Origin: Halalkalibacter sp. APA_J-10(15)
GTDB taxonomy: Bacteria; Bacillota; Bacilli; Bacillales; Bacillaceae_D
Direction of reading: 5' to 3'
NCBI RefSeq assembly: GCF_023017105.1
Contig: NZ_JALKEV010000002.1
Span: forward strand, 1-64,000
Length of the DNA stretch: 64,000 bases
The notes under the pieces were generated by a model. That model searched no databases. It was given only the letters and a program-made list of their open reading frames with translations, and was not told the origin of the DNA. This document shows positions 1 to 8,782 of this stretch, piece by piece. The first letter of the stretch is position 1, and each line of letters opens with the position of its first letter. Both the position numbers and the translations under genes were made by a program.

Positions 1-356
1 CCAATCCGAGTGTGTGTCAGAATGGTCCCGTGCTTTCTCAATGTACCAAAAACAAAGACCATAAGAAGCTGGTCTTGCGCCACATTTGGCAGGATGCGTT
101 GGACGAAGCAGAGCACTTGAGACACACCGACATAAATAGAGAGATCTATGCAAGACGGAAAGAAACGATTGAACGAGTCTTTGCCGATCTTAAACAAAAG
201 CATGGACTGCGTTGGACGAACCTGAAGGGGCTCGAAAAAAATTCAATGCAGGCGATGCTTGTTTTTGCTGCTATGAACCTGAAAAAACTGGCGACATGGC
301 ACTGGAGGAACACCAAACCGACAGTGCCATCGCCGAAAAACCATACGAAAAATACA

Positions 357-392
357 AAAACGGCTTTGAGAGTCATATCTCAAAGCCGTTTT
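357..392. repeat. IS right-end hairpin (copy 1)
   Basis: AAAACGGCTTTGAG and CTCAAAGCCGTTTT form a perfect 14-bp stem around an 8-base loop. They are followed by TGTCTACGGTCTG. A diverged copy of the same unit with compensatory stem changes lies at 61273-61308, so this is probably the conserved right end of the IS family. Confidence 0.7.
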
Positions 393-405
393 GTCTACGG
401 TCTGA

Positions 406-436
406 GACGACTAATCTTTTATCAGTCGTCTTTTTT
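406..436 (+). terminator. Rho-independent terminator after the transposase
   Basis: GACGACT pairs with AGTCGTC (7 bp) and is followed directly by TTTTTT on the plus strand. It sits just outside the IS-end hairpin. Confidence 0.6.
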
Positions 437-444
437 ACTCTATC

Positions 445-795
445 TTATTGTTCAGGATTACCGTAAATTTCTTCTAATGGTTCTGTAATAATTTTATTAA
501 CGTCTCCAATGATAGTACTTAAGTTTTGTTCTGCTTCCATTAATTTTGAAATTAATTCATGCTGCTGAACAAGTTCAAATTGCTTCTGTGCTTGCTCCGC
601 TTCTTCTTGTGTAATTTGAACACCTTGCATTTGCTTTTGTTGTAGCTCAAGTTGCAATTTACGGAAATTGTCTAACATTCTTTTTGCCACTTCATCCGCA
701 TTAATTTGCCCATGTAATGAACGTAAAGTTGCAAACTCTTCACTATCAGCTAATGTTTGCTTTAATTCTTGAGCTTTTTCAATAATTGTAGACAT
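445..795 (-). CDS. yheA: YlbF/YmcA-family protein YheA
   Basis: 116 residues, almost wholly helical and rich in Gln and Glu. The motif EEFATLRSLHGQINADEVAKRMLDNFRK is typical of the YlbF/YmcA/YheA family. The start is ATG at 795, preceded by GGAGGACGTAAC; the open frame extends further upstream but without a ribosome site. The gene directly follows yheB on the same strand, as in B. subtilis. YlbF and YmcA form the Y-complex that affects RNA maturation and biofilm formation, but YheA itself has no settled function. The assignment rests on family signature, length and neighbour. Confidence 0.9.
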   Translation of the reverse strand: MSTIIEKAQELKQTLADSEEFATLRSLHGQINADEVAKRMLDNFRKLQLELQQKQMQGVQITQEEAEQAQKQFELVQQHELISKLMEAEQNLSTIIGDVNKIITEPLEEIYGNPEQ

Positions 796-872
796 GTTAC
801 GTCCTCCTAATAAAAGTATCTCTACGACTATAACAGTCCGTCGAAGAAGCGTCAAATATGATTCCTATCATT

Positions 873-2012
873 TTATCGTACAAAAAATAAAAGGAACCCT
901 TGCAACAAACCGATAAATCCTCCAAGAAATGCACCTAAATATGTAATCATCTTAAATTCACGGCGTGATATTGATAAAACAAGATCTTCGAGACGCTCAA
1001 CAGAAAAGGCCTCTACCTGTTCCTTCACGATGTCGTCTAAATGAACCTGCTCTAATAATATTTCTAAGCGAGAAGCAATTAAACCAATTAATACAGTGAC
1101 TGCTCTTGGAATAACTACATCCATAACAGTGGATTCATATTGATTAGACCATTCCTTTATTGGTGATTTCATCCAATGAAAAATCGGAAGATTTTTTTCG
1201 ATTGCTTGCTGTACATACGAAACAATTTCTTCTTCATTTAAATAAGACTCAAGCTCGTGTAATTCTTTTTGCTTCCACTTATTCCATTCTTGATGAAGTA
1301 ATCGTTGTATAACTTTTTTGGTCTCATCATCTTGTAAGCCTTTTACAAGCGCAGGTTGGATTTTATCAACTAATCGATCATTGCCAAGAAACATCGAAAT
1401 CATATTTCCAATTTTTCCTTTTTGTACAAGGAAACGGTCGATCATCACACTAAGCTGATCCTTCCCTTCTGAGCTTTGTAAATACATTTCACCACGTTCA
1501 AGTAAATAGTCAGTGACAGTAGGTATGTTCGTTTCAATCTTTTCCATCATTGAGAGCGGCAAAAGCTCGTCCAATTTCTGATATCTATTATTAGCAAAAT
1601 AACTACGATAACTACCCTCAACTAACTTTCCAACTTGCGTATTGAGCCTTTGAGAAGCTGAGGCTAGTCCCAATTGGTGCTTGAGAAAATGTTCACCTGT
1701 TTGTTCACTATTCATGAACTTCTTCGCTTCTTTTTGCAACCAGTTCGTCAATCCATCTGTAAACGTCGTGCTCATGAGACGTTTTGATATACCTTCCGCT
1801 GTAATTAAATAATGAACAACCATCTTACCGAGCTGTGAGGCTAACTCATGTCGCCTTTTTGGAATGACTCCAGGAGTAAACGGAACACGAAACCGTCCAA
1901 TCCATTTCTCTGTATATGGTCGAAACAGCATTTTGATTGCTAATGAATTCGTTAAACCTCCAATAATAGCTCCTATTATCACCATGAATACGATTAATCC
2001 AAAAACACCCAA
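873..2012 (-). CDS. yheB: DUF445 membrane protein YheB
   Basis: 379 residues. A hydrophobic N-terminal segment (about 3-22, VFGLIVFMVIIGAIIGGLTN) is followed by SLAIKMLFRPY and FTPGVIPKRRHELA, the conserved opening of DUF445 proteins. A long helical, probably extracytoplasmic or peripheral region follows, and the protein ends in a second membrane segment (YLGAFLGGFIGLLQGFLLFF). The start is TTG at 2012 after AAGGAGTGGAG; no ATG or GTG fits. It is upstream of yheA with 78 bases between, so the pair is probably co-transcribed. In B. subtilis YheB is sporulation-associated; the biochemical role is unknown. Confidence 0.88.
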   Translation of the reverse strand: MGVFGLIVFMVIIGAIIGGLTNSLAIKMLFRPYTEKWIGRFRVPFTPGVIPKRRHELASQLGKMVVHYLITAEGISKRLMSTTFTDGLTNWLQKEAKKFMNSEQTGEHFLKHQLGLASASQRLNTQVGKLVEGSYRSYFANNRYQKLDELLPLSMMEKIETNIPTVTDYLLERGEMYLQSSEGKDQLSVMIDRFLVQKGKIGNMISMFLGNDRLVDKIQPALVKGLQDDETKKVIQRLLHQEWNKWKQKELHELESYLNEEEIVSYVQQAIEKNLPIFHWMKSPIKEWSNQYESTVMDVVIPRAVTVLIGLIASRLEILLEQVHLDDIVKEQVEAFSVERLEDLVLSISRREFKMITYLGAFLGGFIGLLQGFLLFFVR

Positions 2013-2143
2013 ACTAATACTCCACTCCTTCTCTTCAATTCACCAAGTAGGCATGTAACACATAGTATACGATACGTACACTCTCCTATCTAGTACTTGT
2101 TTACACTCACCATTAAGACAATTATAGATGTAGGAGGATCATA

Positions 2144-2599
2144 ATGAAACTAATTACTATAACCTCTAACTTATGGGAACAATACCGTTGGCCTTTATTG
2201 CTATTTGTTCGTCGTTATGAGAACTGTCACAACTATTCACTTTACCGCCGGTTATTCCATCTTAAAAAGAATGATTTACAAAAGCCTGGAACATGTATTT
2301 TAGTTGCGTTTTGGGAAGGACAATTAATAGCTACTGCCGTCATTAATCATTATGGCACCAAACATTCAGAAATTGTTATTTCACCTACATTCGATCGACC
2401 CAAAATCCATAAACGACTCATTCATTCTATCATCGACCAGCTTGGTGTCTTTTACACAAAAGTAAAGTACGATGATGAAAGAAAATTTAAAACCGCTCTC
2501 GAATCTGGGCTTGTTTGCTTCTCCTACAGTCAAGAACAAGAGACTAATTACCTTTGGCTAGGTGGAGGTCATTGGAATACAAATGACGTCGTCTCATGA
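2144..2599 (+). CDS. hypothetical protein, possible degenerate GNAT fold
   Basis: 151 residues with a strong ribosome site (TAGGAGGATCATA) before ATG. The pattern GTCILVAFWEGQLIATAVINHYGTKHSEIVISPTF (about 48-82) resembles the central beta strands of GNAT acetyltransferases. However, the acetyl-CoA loop (Q/RxxGxG/A) is missing, so acetyl transfer is not claimed. The C-terminus is rich in aromatic residues (NYLWLGGGHWN). It stands alone between divergent yheB and the next small gene. I do not recognise an orthologue. Confidence 0.7.
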   Translation: MKLITITSNLWEQYRWPLLLFVRRYENCHNYSLYRRLFHLKKNDLQKPGTCILVAFWEGQLIATAVINHYGTKHSEIVISPTFDRPKIHKRLIHSIIDQLGVFYTKVKYDDERKFKTALESGLVCFSYSQEQETNYLWLGGGHWNTNDVVS

Positions 2600-2670
2600 A
2601 TAAGTTTAGGCCTCCTTTCAAAAACTAAAGAGTATCCTATATCATTGAATATTAGAAGGACGTGACATCA

Positions 2671-2859
2671 ATGAAGAAAAAACAAAAGCATTCGTTCATC
2701 CCAGATCAAAATGCAAGGGAGCAGGCCTTTCTCGATGTTGACCGCATGATCAATGAAGGTTTAGGTGGTGGCACTGTACACGGTCATGATTCCGGCTTAA
2801 TTGAAGAAACAAGAGGAAGTCTTGAACAGGAAGACCCTCCAAACTCCACAGATCATTAA
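2671..2859 (+). CDS. small hydrophilic conserved-looking protein
   Basis: 62 residues, very polar, no cysteine or membrane segment. It has the central motif FIPDQNAREQAFLDVDRMINEGLGGG and an acidic tail. The start is ATG at 2671, with AGAAGGA 11 bases upstream; a GTG at 2662 in the same frame is too close to that site. The Gly-rich stretch and the small size recall minor spore proteins, but no SASP signature is present, so no function is assigned. Confidence 0.7.
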   Translation: MKKKQKHSFIPDQNAREQAFLDVDRMINEGLGGGTVHGHDSGLIEETRGSLEQEDPPNSTDH

Positions 2860-2965
2860 GAAAAACCGTAATGCGCTCTTTTCTTAATTGCGTAAAGCGG
2901 AACGTGTAACGAGAGAAGTTCTCGCCTCACGTGAATCAACTACGTCCTCCTTGATTAAACTTCTG

Positions 2966-3013
2966 AAAAAAGAACGTATCATTAGGTTTTACCTAACAGA
3001 TACGTTCTTTTTT
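2966..3013 (+). terminator. Strong hairpin terminator
   Basis: A 15-bp perfect stem (AAAAAAGAACGTATC with its complement) has an inner TTAGGT/ACCTAA stem and ends in TTTTTT. It terminates plus-strand transcription from 2671-2859. The 100 bases before it hold only a small nested inverted repeat (ACGTG, CGAGA near 2899-2932). Confidence 0.8.
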
Positions 3014-3057
3014 GTTATACTTATAGTAATTAGACAAGCAATAAGGAGACGGCAACA

Positions 3058-3942
3058 TTGAATGAAAAACTAATCAAACAATTCAAGCATGCTATTGTAA
3101 CAAATAAGACTGAAGAACATGAATCGATTATATGGCTTGAGGATGAAACAAGACAACCTGTTGGCTTTTTAACAGACCAGTTAACAGAAAGTGAACTGCT
3201 GCTACTAACGATGCTCTTTCAACCAGTTGTTTCTACTCCAAAACCTCAAGGTTCAAATGAAGAACATTGGGCTCATTTTTTATTGGCAAAAGGTGATCAA
3301 CCTCGCGATCCTAAAATAATAAGAATGATTCATTTTACACTCGACAAGCGTATAGATGACCTCGATTCATTTCGTGATGTTTGGAATAATATTTTAGATG
3401 GACCAGTCATTATCGTATGGACATCATCCACACGTGGACTGATTATCCTTGATACGACAATGGAAGAGGAGCTTCCCGACTTCATTAGTATCAATCAAGC
3501 TATCGCTTCTGACTTTTACATCGATATGACATTACTAGTTGGTTCTAGCCACGAAATTGAACACGCTAAAGAGCAATTTCGTTGGGAGTCAGCTTGCTTA
3601 GATGCACTTATTAAAGCAAAAGTCATACATCGAGTGTTTTATGAGTATGAAGCGATTCCTTATTTATTACTAGAACCAATCACATTTGAGTTACGTGAAC
3701 AATTTATTAATCGACTTTTAGATGAAGAACTGCGGTCCGACAAAGACTTCCTAAAGAGCATGAAAGTTTACTTTGAACATAATTTAAACATTTCAGCAGC
3801 AGCAAAGGCTCTGCATCTTCATCGCAATAGCTTACAATACCGCATTGATAAATTTACTGAACGAACGAATTTCGACCTTAGGCAATTTACTCACGCCTCC
3901 CTACTCTATCTAGCGTTATTACTTTTAGATACTCGTTCATAA
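3058..3942 (+). CDS. yxkF: PucR/CdaR-type transcriptional regulator (YxkF-like)
   Basis: 294 residues. The C-terminal segment (about 240-290, FEHNLNISAAAKALHLHRNSLQYRIDKF) is the PucR-type helix-turn-helix. The N-terminal 230 residues carry no recognisable ligand domain. The start is TTG at 3058, ten bases after AAGGAG; an ATG at 3062 is out of frame. It lies directly upstream of msmX in the same direction, the same arrangement as yxkF-msmX in B. subtilis. A role in controlling msmX is plausible but not shown by the sequence. Confidence 0.82.
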   Translation: MNEKLIKQFKHAIVTNKTEEHESIIWLEDETRQPVGFLTDQLTESELLLLTMLFQPVVSTPKPQGSNEEHWAHFLLAKGDQPRDPKIIRMIHFTLDKRIDDLDSFRDVWNNILDGPVIIVWTSSTRGLIILDTTMEEELPDFISINQAIASDFYIDMTLLVGSSHEIEHAKEQFRWESACLDALIKAKVIHRVFYEYEAIPYLLLEPITFELREQFINRLLDEELRSDKDFLKSMKVYFEHNLNISAAAKALHLHRNSLQYRIDKFTERTNFDLRQFTHASLLYLALLLLDTRS

Positions 3943-3955
3943 TCGGCAACATGCA

Positions 3956-3994
3956 CAAAAACGCTTACATTTTTTTGTGCAAGCTTGCTATAGT
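3956..3994 (+). promoter_or_regulatory. msmX promoter with cre-like site
   Basis: An extended -10 (TGC TATAGT, -10 at 3989-3994) is preceded by TTACAT at 3965-3970 with an 18-base spacer. On the minus strand 3956-3969 reads TGTAAGCGTTTTTG, a near match to the CcpA cre consensus that overlaps the -35. The arms GCACAAAAA (3953-3961) and TTTTTGTGC (3972-3980) form an inverted repeat that could also end the yxkF transcript. Confidence 0.45.
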
Positions 3995-4050
3995 GTTTTA
4001 AAAAGAAAAGGGTTACAATTTCATTAGTTCATTAATAGGAGGCGTTATAC

Positions 4051-5151
4051 ATGGCAGATATCGCATTAAAAAATGTATATAAAATTTATGATGGTGATGT
4101 AACAGCGGTTACAGATTTCAACCTTGATATTGAAGACAAGGAATTTATCGTATTCGTTGGTCCATCTGGTTGTGGTAAATCAACAACATTACGTATGATT
4201 GCAGGACTTGAGGATATTTCTAAAGGGGATTTATACATTGGCGACAAGCGTATGAACGAAGTAGCGCCAAAAGATCGTGATATCGCGATGGTATTCCAAA
4301 ACTATGCCCTATATCCACATATGAATGTATATGATAACATGGCGTTTGGTCTTAAGCTTCGTAAGTTTAAGAAGGATGAAATTAAACGTCGTGTAACAGA
4401 TGCAGCTAAAATTCTAGGTCTAGAAGAAATGCTTGATCGTAAGCCTAAAGCAATGTCTGGTGGTCAGCGTCAACGTGTTGCACTTGGACGTGCGATCGTT
4501 CGTGACCCACAAGTATTCTTAATGGATGAACCACTTTCTAACTTAGATGCGAAGCTTCGTGTACAAATGCGTGCAGAAATCATCAAGCTTCACAAACGTT
4601 TACAAGCAACGACAATCTACGTAACACATGACCAAACGGAAGCTATGACGATGGCAACACGAATCGTTATAATGAAATTAGGGGTTATCCAGCAAGTTGG
4701 TACTCCGAAAGATGTATATGATAACCCATCAAACGTATTCGTCGGTGGTTTCATCGGTTCACCATCTATGAACTTCTTACACGGTACATTAGAAGGTGAG
4801 TACTTCAAAGTGAATGACATTAACTTAAAAGTACCTGCCGGAAAGCTTTCATTCCTTAAAGAAAAAGGCTATGACGGTAAAGAGTTAATCCTCGGAATTC
4901 GTCCAGAAGCTGTACATGATGAGCTCGTATTCTTAGAAGGCTCTCCTGATACAAAGATTCAAGCAAAAATTGATGTTGCAGAGTTAATGGGTGCTGAAAC
5001 GATCCTTTACTCAACAGTCGGTGGCCAAGACTTAGTAGCTCGTATTGATTCTCGTACAGATATTGCAAGTGGTCAAACGGTAGAGCTTGCATTAGACATG
5101 AACAAAGCTCACTTCTTTGATAAAGATTCAGAGGAAGTTATTAAAAAATAA
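4051..5151 (+). CDS. msmX: Multiple-sugar ABC importer ATPase MsmX
   Basis: 366 residues, the usual length of MsmX/UgpC ATPases. Walker [11 protein letters not shown]-loop FQNYALYPH, signature SGGQRQR, Walker B VFLMDEP and switch His in VTHDQ are all canonical. The C-terminal third is the MalK-type regulatory (TOBE) domain with ILGIRPE. MsmX energises several carbohydrate importers that lack their own ATPase, which explains why no permease genes flank it. Ribosome site AATAGGAGGCG, then ATG. The codon choice (GGT, CGT, AAC) looks like that of a highly expressed gene. It is followed by a terminator. Confidence 0.96.
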   Translation: MADIALKNVYKIYDGDVTAVTDFNLDIEDKEFIVFVGPSGCGKSTTLRMIAGLEDISKGDLYIGDKRMNEVAPKDRDIAMVFQNYALYPHMNVYDNMAFGLKLRKFKKDEIKRRVTDAAKILGLEEMLDRKPKAMSGGQRQRVALGRAIVRDPQVFLMDEPLSNLDAKLRVQMRAEIIKLHKRLQATTIYVTHDQTEAMTMATRIVIMKLGVIQQVGTPKDVYDNPSNVFVGGFIGSPSMNFLHGTLEGEYFKVNDINLKVPAGKLSFLKEKGYDGKELILGIRPEAVHDELVFLEGSPDTKIQAKIDVAELMGAETILYSTVGGQDLVARIDSRTDIASGQTVELALDMNKAHFFDKDSEEVIKK

Positions 5152-5163
5152 TAAAAACAAAAG

Positions 5164-5198
5164 AAGGTGTGTATCCTCCAAAAGGATCGCACCTTTTT
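5164..5198 (+). terminator. msmX terminator
   Basis: AAGGTG pairs with CACCTT and ATCCT with AGGAT around a short loop, followed by TTTTT. It begins 12 bases after the msmX stop. Confidence 0.85.
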
Positions 5199-5210
5199 CT
5201 ACTATAATAA

Positions 5211-5456
5211 TCACCACTCTTGAATGAGTACCAATGAAGCCTTATTACATGTTGGACAAGCCACGATATGGGCACATTTTTCCTCCTTTTGGTCATCCTT
5301 AATTCCATTATCTAATTTCTTCATTTCAATCGGTAAATAAGCATCGTATTTCTCACCAAAATCCATCATTCTACCATGATCAACAAGGATGGTATGACAA
5401 TGCTTACACGTTTCATTTAATTCATTTAAGCCATTACAAACCGGACACATACTCAT
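5211..5456 (-). CDS. small zinc-ribbon protein
   Basis: 81 residues. Four CxxC-type pairs are visible: CPVC near the start, CKHC at about 17-20, and CAHIVACPTC at about 61-70. This is a double zinc-ribbon layout with an acidic linker between. Two ATGs (5456 and 5450) are possible; the ribosome site (GAGGGATG) is weak for both, and the upstream one is taken. I do not recognise the family. It converges on msmX and shares the intergenic terminator region. Confidence 0.72.
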   Translation of the reverse strand: MSMCPVCNGLNELNETCKHCHTILVDHGRMMDFGEKYDAYLPIEMKKLDNGIKDDQKEEKCAHIVACPTCNKASLVLIQEW

Positions 5457-5496
5457 TTACATCCACATCCCTCACTTTATAACAATCAGCCAGAAA

Positions 5497-5523
5497 GGGT
5501 GCCCTTCTAAAATAAGGACACCC
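5497..5523 (-). terminator. Terminator of the SASP gene
   Basis: On the minus strand GGGTGTCCTT pairs with AAGGGCACCC (one mismatch), followed by TTT. It lies 26 bases after the SASP stop codon. Confidence 0.6.
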
Positions 5524-5548
5524 ATGCCATTTTGTATTCATTTCATTA

Positions 5549-5749
5549 TTAAGATTGACCACCCATTTGCTGTTCAGCCATTTGTACTAAACGCTTTGTA
5601 ATCTCTCCCCCAACTGATCCGTTTGAACGAGAAGTTGCATCAGGTCCAAGCTGTACACCAAATTCTGAAGCAATTTCAAATTTCATTTGATCTAATGCTT
5701 GTTGTACTCCAGGTACGACAAGTTGGTTTGAACTATTATTATTTGCCAT
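5549..5749 (-). CDS. alpha/beta-type small acid-soluble spore protein
   Basis: 66 residues. The motifs [38 protein letters not shown] match the two conserved segments of alpha/beta SASPs, including the germination protease (GPR) site region FEIASE. These proteins coat spore DNA and protect it from UV and heat, then supply amino acids after cleavage on germination. ATG follows AAGGAGGTGAGACAAC. Expression is expected in the forespore under sigma G, though I could not fix a clear sigma G promoter. It is monocistronic. Confidence 0.96.
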   Translation of the reverse strand: MANNNSSNQLVVPGVQQALDQMKFEIASEFGVQLGPDATSRSNGSVGGEITKRLVQMAEQQMGGQS

Positions 5750-5989
5750 GTTGTCTCACCTCCTTGTGTACCTATAGTTTGATTCTTTTCTTCTCGATTA
5801 TGTAAATGAATTTCTGATAATTTATGGCAGAATCTTATAGAAAGTATGATTTAATAATCATGATTTTTTATCTATATTTTCCTTTTTTAGAATTGTAAGA
5901 AAAATATAAAAATTGTACTATTCACGAATACATTTGTGTGATATATTATATCCTGATATTAATTATATTTATAAAGGAGGACAAACAAT

Positions 5990-7366
5990 ATGGCCTTAAA
6001 TCAAGAACCTGGTCGCGAGCAATGGGCAACAAGATTAGGGTTTATCTTAGCAGCAATGGGGTCAGCCGTTGGATTAGGAAACATTTGGCGTTTTTCATAT
6101 GTTGCAGGGGAAAATGGAGGAGCTGCCTTTCTTCTCATTTACTTAGTCATGATCCTTCTAATCGGCTTGCCTATTGTTATGGCAGAATTTACAATTGGAC
6201 GAAAAGCACAAAGTGATGCGGTCGGTTCATTTGAGAAGCTTTCACCAGGAGGAGAACGATTAGCCGCCGGTGAACCTTGGAAAATAGCAGGTATTATGGG
6301 AGTCTCCGCTGCTTTTATGATTCTATCGTTTTACGGAGTCATTGCAGGATGGTTATTCTATTACTTGCTTAATTACTTGACAGGTAACCTTTGGACAGCT
6401 CCTGAAGGTGGCTATGGTGATTTCTTTGGTACTTTTATTGCAAGCTCAAGTCAACCAATTATATGGCAATTCATTTTTATGATTGTAACAGTCGGAATTG
6501 TGTATGTCGGTGTTAAAAAAGGAATTGAACGTGCAAATAAGATCTTAATGCCATTATTAGGTGTTTTATTAATTGTCTTATCAATTTACGGTCTTTCACT
6601 CGGTGGTGCTAAAGAAGGATTAGCATTCTTATTTTCACCAGATTGGTCAGCACTTTCTGATCCTTCCATTTACTTAGCTGCTTTAGGGCAGGCTTTCTTC
6701 TCACTAAGCTTAGGGATGGGAGCATTAATTACGTATGGTGGTTATCTTTCTAAGAAGGAAAGATTACCTGGTGCAGCAGCAAGCGTTGTTTCGCTCGATA
6801 CATTGTTTGCTATTATTGCTGGTTTAATGATTTTCCCTGCTGTATTCGCTTTTAATATTAATCCTGCAGAAGGACCAGGTCTTGTCTTTGTTGTCATGCC
6901 AGATGTTTTTAATAGCTTTACGTTAGGTGGGGTGTTTGGAATCCTCTTCTTCTTCCTCCTTTCTGCTGCTGCATTGACATCTGGAGTTTCATTATTAGAG
7001 GTAGCCGTTGCTTATTTCATTCGTAAGTTTAGCTGGAACCGTAAGAAGGCAACGTTAATCGTTGGATTTATTATTTTCTTAGTTGGTATTCCATCGGCAC
7101 TTTCACAAGGTGTATTAGCTGGATACGGTTTAGGTGGCCTCGATATTATCGATTCTGTAGACTTTATCGCTTCCAATATCTTTCTACCACTTGGTGGTTT
7201 AACTATTGCCATCTTTATGGGCTGGGGATGGAAGAAATCAGATGCATTACGCGACTCTGATTTTGGGGATACTCGACTCGGTCGAACATGGATCTTCTTA
7301 TTACGATATATTGCACCTATTGCCATCTTGCTTGTATTCCTTGGTTCAGTCGGTGCTTTTAACTAA
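5990..7366 (+). CDS. sodium-dependent transporter, NSS (SNF) family
   Basis: 458 residues with about 11-12 membrane segments. The first helix, GSAVGLGNIWRFSYVAGENGGAAF, is the unwound substrate and sodium binding helix of the neurotransmitter:sodium symporter family. GLPIVMAEFTIGRKA follows, as in bacterial members such as B. subtilis YhdH and YocR. It probably takes up an amino acid with sodium, but the substrate cannot be read from sequence. ATG follows AAAGGAGGACAAACAAT. It is monocistronic, ending at the hairpin at 7378. Confidence 0.93.
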   Translation: MALNQEPGREQWATRLGFILAAMGSAVGLGNIWRFSYVAGENGGAAFLLIYLVMILLIGLPIVMAEFTIGRKAQSDAVGSFEKLSPGGERLAAGEPWKIAGIMGVSAAFMILSFYGVIAGWLFYYLLNYLTGNLWTAPEGGYGDFFGTFIASSSQPIIWQFIFMIVTVGIVYVGVKKGIERANKILMPLLGVLLIVLSIYGLSLGGAKEGLAFLFSPDWSALSDPSIYLAALGQAFFSLSLGMGALITYGGYLSKKERLPGAAASVVSLDTLFAIIAGLMIFPAVFAFNINPAEGPGLVFVVMPDVFNSFTLGGVFGILFFFLLSAAALTSGVSLLEVAVAYFIRKFSWNRKKATLIVGFIIFLVGIPSALSQGVLAGYGLGGLDIIDSVDFIASNIFLPLGGLTIAIFMGWGWKKSDALRDSDFGDTRLGRTWIFLLRYIAPIAILLVFLGSVGAFN

Positions 7367-7377
7367 TACCATTTCAA

Positions 7378-7420
7378 AAAAAATCACCAGATGTGAAAGG
7401 AACACGTCTGGTGATTTTTT
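7378..7420. terminator. Bidirectional terminator
   Basis: AAAAAATCACCAGA pairs perfectly with TCTGGTGATTTTTT. T-runs are present on both strands, serving the converging NSS transporter and aminotransferase genes. Confidence 0.85.
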
Positions 7421-7452
7421 ATATTTTAAGGGATAATTGACAAAGCGCTCGC

Positions 7453-8658
7453 TCAGTTTATAGGTGCGGCTTGCACTTCCATTTCCTCTTTTATTAATTC
7501 TAATAAGAGCGTTAATCCTTTTTCAATCTTTTCCGGAGTCGCATGAGTGAAATTTAACCTCATCGTATTTTTCTTTGGTTCACCAGCATAGAACGGTTCC
7601 CCTGGAACATAAGCTACTCCTCTATCAACTGCTTTACTTAATAAATCCGTCATATTCAAACAAGGATCAACCTCAATCCAAATAAACATTCCACCCTTAG
7701 GCTTAACAAAGCTCAATCCAGGTACATTCGCTTGCTTTAAAAAGGCGACCATTGCCTCCATACGCGCTTGATACGTATCACTAATCTTCTGAATATGAGC
7801 ATCCAAATCAAAGTGGCAGCATAATTGATATAGTGCATGCTGAGAAAGTGAATTCGAATGGAGATCATTCGCTTGCTTCGCTTGGGCCATCATCCGAATC
7901 ACTTGATATGGACCAACAATCCAGCCTGTTCTTAGTGCAGGTACTGCTGTTTTTGAAAAAGTACTCGTATATAATACATGTGTACCATCATCCAATGCCG
8001 CAAGAGGTGTATACGTTTCACTTCGATCAAACTGAATTTCACCATACGGATCATCTTCAAACACAACAACTTTATGTTTATGGACAAGATTGACGAGTTG
8101 CTTTCGACGTTCAAGTGACCATACACGACCTGCTGGATTTGAAAATGTTGGGACGACATAGACACATTTAGGACGATACTCCTTTAATTTTCTCTCAAGA
8201 TCTTCTGGAATCATTCCATCATCATCAGAATCAACTGCGACCACGTTCGCTTCATAGGAATGAAATACTTGTAAAGCTGCTAAATAGGTAGGATCTTCTG
8301 TTAATACAATATCTCCTGCACTTAACATTATTCTTGCAAATAAATCAATCGCTTGCTGAGAACCAGTCGTAACGAGAACATTATCTGGTGAATAGTTGAC
8401 AATATCTTTCTTCGCCATCCGATCAATAATCACTTCACGTAACGGACGTAACCCCTCTGTTTCCGCATATTGCATCGACTGCTTTCCTGACTTAAACGTC
8501 CGATCAAACGCATCTTTAATACCTTCAATTGGAAACAAATCATCATCAGGTAATCCACCTGCAAACGAGATAATGTCTCCCTTACCAACAACCTTTAAAA
8601 TATCACGAACAGCTGATGATTGGAGGTGTTTCACTCGATCTGAAAATGCATACTTCAT
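7453..8658 (-). CDS. PLP-dependent aminotransferase (class I, 2-aminoadipate/MocR-like fold)
   Basis: 401 residues. It has SFAGGLPDDDLFP near the N-terminus, TTGSQQAIDLFARI, VVPTFSNPAGRVWS and the PLP lysine motif YTSTFSKTAVPALRTGW. This pattern is shared by LysN-type aminotransferases and by the catalytic half of MocR regulators. No DNA-binding domain is present, so it is an enzyme rather than a regulator. The natural substrate (aromatic, branched or 2-aminoadipate) cannot be decided. ATG follows AGAGGTGCGTTAG. It is not in an obvious operon. Confidence 0.88.
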   Translation of the reverse strand: MKYAFSDRVKHLQSSAVRDILKVVGKGDIISFAGGLPDDDLFPIEGIKDAFDRTFKSGKQSMQYAETEGLRPLREVIIDRMAKKDIVNYSPDNVLVTTGSQQAIDLFARIMLSAGDIVLTEDPTYLAALQVFHSYEANVVAVDSDDDGMIPEDLERKLKEYRPKCVYVVPTFSNPAGRVWSLERRKQLVNLVHKHKVVVFEDDPYGEIQFDRSETYTPLAALDDGTHVLYTSTFSKTAVPALRTGWIVGPYQVIRMMAQAKQANDLHSNSLSQHALYQLCCHFDLDAHIQKISDTYQARMEAMVAFLKQANVPGLSFVKPKGGMFIWIEVDPCLNMTDLLSKAVDRGVAYVPGEPFYAGEPKKNTMRLNFTHATPEKIEKGLTLLLELIKEEMEVQAAPIN

Positions 8659-8782
8659 CTAACGCACCTCTATTGTAATAAAATTTTGAATATTATATAT
8701 ATATACTACCTTATTCCGATAGAATGTCAACGTGAGATAAAAGAAGAGAATAGCTCAGAAACTACTCTCTTCAACAAACTCC

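Larger units (their letters stand above)
3..488 (+). mobile_element. IS1182-family transposase, C-terminal part (runs off left edge)
   Basis: The frame is open to the left edge, so this is only the end of a transposase. The visible part has the CxxGPxxSQC cysteine cluster, then HIWQDALDEAEHLRH and the block IYARRKETIERVFADLKQKHGLRW, followed by MNLKKLATW. These are the C-terminal signatures of IS1182-family DDE transposases, which cut and paste the element. Codon usage becomes unlike a protein after about position 330, and the frame reads through the terminal hairpin at 357-392 before stopping at 488. The true end of the domain is therefore near LATWHW. The last 44 bases overlap the end of yheA on the other strand. 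Whether the upstream half is intact cannot be seen. Confidence 0.85.

Noticed and set aside
5761-5860. Sigma G promoter for the SASP gene
   Set aside because: A CATAATC-like -10 is present but no acceptable -35 at the right distance, so it was not listed.
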